A DNA stretch of 64,000 bases, from assembly GCA_024693065.1 (NCBI GenBank), contig JAILLP010000004.1, positions 186,001 through 250,000 on the forward strand. The letters run 5' to 3'. The translations under genes and the position numbers were made by a program. The notes below the pieces were generated by a model that was not told the DNA's origin, ran no database searches, and saw nothing but the letters and a program-made list of their open reading frames with translations. The stretch comes from Paludibacteraceae bacterium (GTDB lineage Bacteria; Bacteroidota; Bacteroidia; Bacteroidales; Paludibacteraceae). This document shows, piece by piece, positions 62,834-64,000 of this stretch. The first letter of the stretch is position 1, and every line of letters begins with the position of its first letter.

Positions 62834-64000
62834 TTATTCTCCAACTGTTTTCATCGTGAAGGGTAGGGTGTGCACAGCCTCTTTGTGCTTTTTCACCCCT
62901 TCTTGAAGGAATTGCGCGAATGCGTCCGCATCTTCGGAGAACCCGTATGGCTTGCTTAGCGCGTTGCCCTCCTTGTCGACGATTACGTAGAAAGGCATTG
63001 AGTTGGCCCCGAATTTGTATTCCTCAAGGAAACTCCACTTCTCGCCGTAGGTGGTTACGTAAGCCTCTTTCTCCCCTTTCTTGATGGTGATAGGCTCCGG
63101 CAGACTACGTTTGTCGTCCACGAAGAGGGATACGAGTATGAACTCATTGTCGATCAGTTCCTTCACTTGTGGCTTGTTCCATACGGCGCTCTCCATTTTC
63201 CTGCAGTTCACGCAGCCGTAGCCTGTGAAGTCCACCAACACGGGTTTCCCTTTTTCTTTGGCGTATGCGATGGCTTCGTCGTAATCGTAGAATTGCGCCT
63301 CTTCCGCATGATGTAGGTTGAACTCCTGCGTCATCATAGGTGGTGCGAATGCGCTCACGATCTTCAGCGGTGCGCCCCAAAGCCCTGGCACGAGGTAGAT
63401 GGCGAAAGCCAACGACGCCCCGCCTCCGAATAGCCTCCAGACGGAGATGCCCTCCAATGGCTCTTCGTCCTTGAACCTTATCTTGCCTAAGATGTAGAGA
63501 CCGGCCAAGACGAATATGATGATCCAAATGGAGAGGAACGTTTCCCTGCTGAGGATGCCCCAACCGTAAGCCATGTCGGCCACGGAGAGGAATTTAAGCG
63601 AGAAGGCCAATTCGAAGAATCCAAGGAGCACCTTGGTGGTGTTCAGCCAACTTCCGGAACGTGGCAGTTTCTTCAACAGGTTCGGGAAGAAGGCGAAGAT
63701 GGTGAATGGCACCGCGAGCGCGATGGAGAATCCCAACATGCCTACCGTCGGCGCGAGGATGTTCCCTCCCGTGGAGACCTCTACCAGCAATGTTCCGACT
63801 ATCGGTCCGGTGCAGGAGAAGGATACAACCACCAGCGTCAGCGCCATGAGTAGAATGCCGAGGATGCCTGCGGTCTCTTCCGCCTTGCTGTCAATCTTCG
63901 TGCTCCATGATGCCGGCAGTGTCAGTTCGAAACCTCCGAAGAAGGAGATGGCGAAGAGGATGAGCAGCAGGAATAGGAACAGATTGAAGATTGCGCTGGT
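62834..64000 (-). CDS. dsbD: Thiol:disulfide interchange protein DsbD (5' part cut by the window)
   Basis: The frame is open to the window edge, so the start lies outside; at least 388 residues are present. Membrane domain of the CcdA/DsbD type: SFSCTGPIVGTLLVEVS (a conserved Cys), VGMLGFSIALAVPFTIFAFF, LLGFFELAFSLKFLSVADMA. The C-terminal thioredoxin-like domain has VLVDFTGYGCVNCRKMESAV (redox CVNC) and YVIVDKEGNALSKPYGFSED. DsbD passes electrons from the cytoplasm to periplasmic thiol-disulfide partners. Confidence 0.9.
   Translation of the reverse strand, partial: TSAIFNLFLFLLLILFAISFFGGFELTLPASWSTKIDSKAEETAGILGILLMALTLVVVSFSCTGPIVGTLLVEVSTGGNILAPTVGMLGFSIALAVPFTIFAFFPNLLKKLPRSGSWLNTTKVLLGFFELAFSLKFLSVADMAYGWGILSRETFLSIWIIIFVLAGLYILGKIRFKDEEPLEGISVWRLFGGGASLAFAIYLVPGLWGAPLKIVSAFAPPMMTQEFNLHHAEEAQFYDYDEAIAYAKEKGKPVLVDFTGYGCVNCRKMESAVWNKPQVKELIDNEFILVSLFVDDKRSLPEPITIKKGEKEAYVTTYGEKWSFLEEYKFGANSMPFYVIVDKEGNALSKPYGFSEDADAFAQFLQEGVKKHKEAVHTLPFTMKTVGE

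Overview
The window looks like a chromosomal segment of a Bacteroidota member, most likely order Bacteroidales. Evidence: promoters of the type TTTG-N19/20-TAnnTTTG; a type IX secretion C-terminal sorting domain; a fused NuoCD in a Nuo operon without NuoEFG; the complete moxR-batABCDE ('aerotolerance') operon; BspA-like and 26-residue surface repeats; and the short intergenic palindromes common in this phylum.

Layout. (1) 1-6.1 kb: a giant STAND-like NTPase with a C-terminal phospholipase-D-like domain. It lies between a frameshifted leucine-rich-repeat gene upstream and a decayed WYL-type regulator downstream, an arrangement typical of defence loci. (2) 6.1-13.5 kb: two small membrane proteins and three secreted proteins made of 26-residue Cys-Tyr/Met-Phe repeats, separated by duplicated intergenic repeat blocks. 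(3) 13.5-19.3 kb: a Fur-family regulator, a 1308-residue CotH/lamin-tail protein with a T9SS signal, an HD phosphohydrolase and a His/Pro/Ser-rich lipoprotein. (4) 19.3-25.3 kb: five secreted-protein genes, namely an intact trypsin-like protease with a predicted outer-membrane barrel, a paralogue whose catalytic residues are all replaced, and three paralogous ~226-residue exported proteins. (5) 25.7-35.7 kb: nuoA-B-CD-H-I-J-K-L-M-N on the minus strand, preceded by a leader with a small ORF and an intrinsic terminator. (6) 36.2-48.2 kb: lysC, a DMT transporter, a lipoprotein, tRNA-Leu and tRNA-Gly with two truncated tRNA-Gly copies, a nucleotidyltransferase/radical-SAM pair, small genes, nspC, gltX-kdtA, tRNA-Ser and mltG. 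(7) 48.3-64 kb: rpiB and parE, the moxR-bat operon, a HU-transmembrane-LysM protein, a classical HU protein, a nitroreductase and a DsbD cut by the window edge.

How they fit together. Regions 5-7 are mostly conserved housekeeping: respiration, lysine/polyamine and lipopolysaccharide synthesis, translation, envelope stress and redox. Regions 1-4 are accessory and surface-directed, with gene duplication, frameshifts and remnants. The strongest leads are the STAND-PLD locus, the protease/pseudoprotease family cluster, the tRNA-Gly half-gene array beside the radical-SAM operon, the HU-LysM membrane protein and the nuo leader. All calls were made by reading the sequence; no database search was run.
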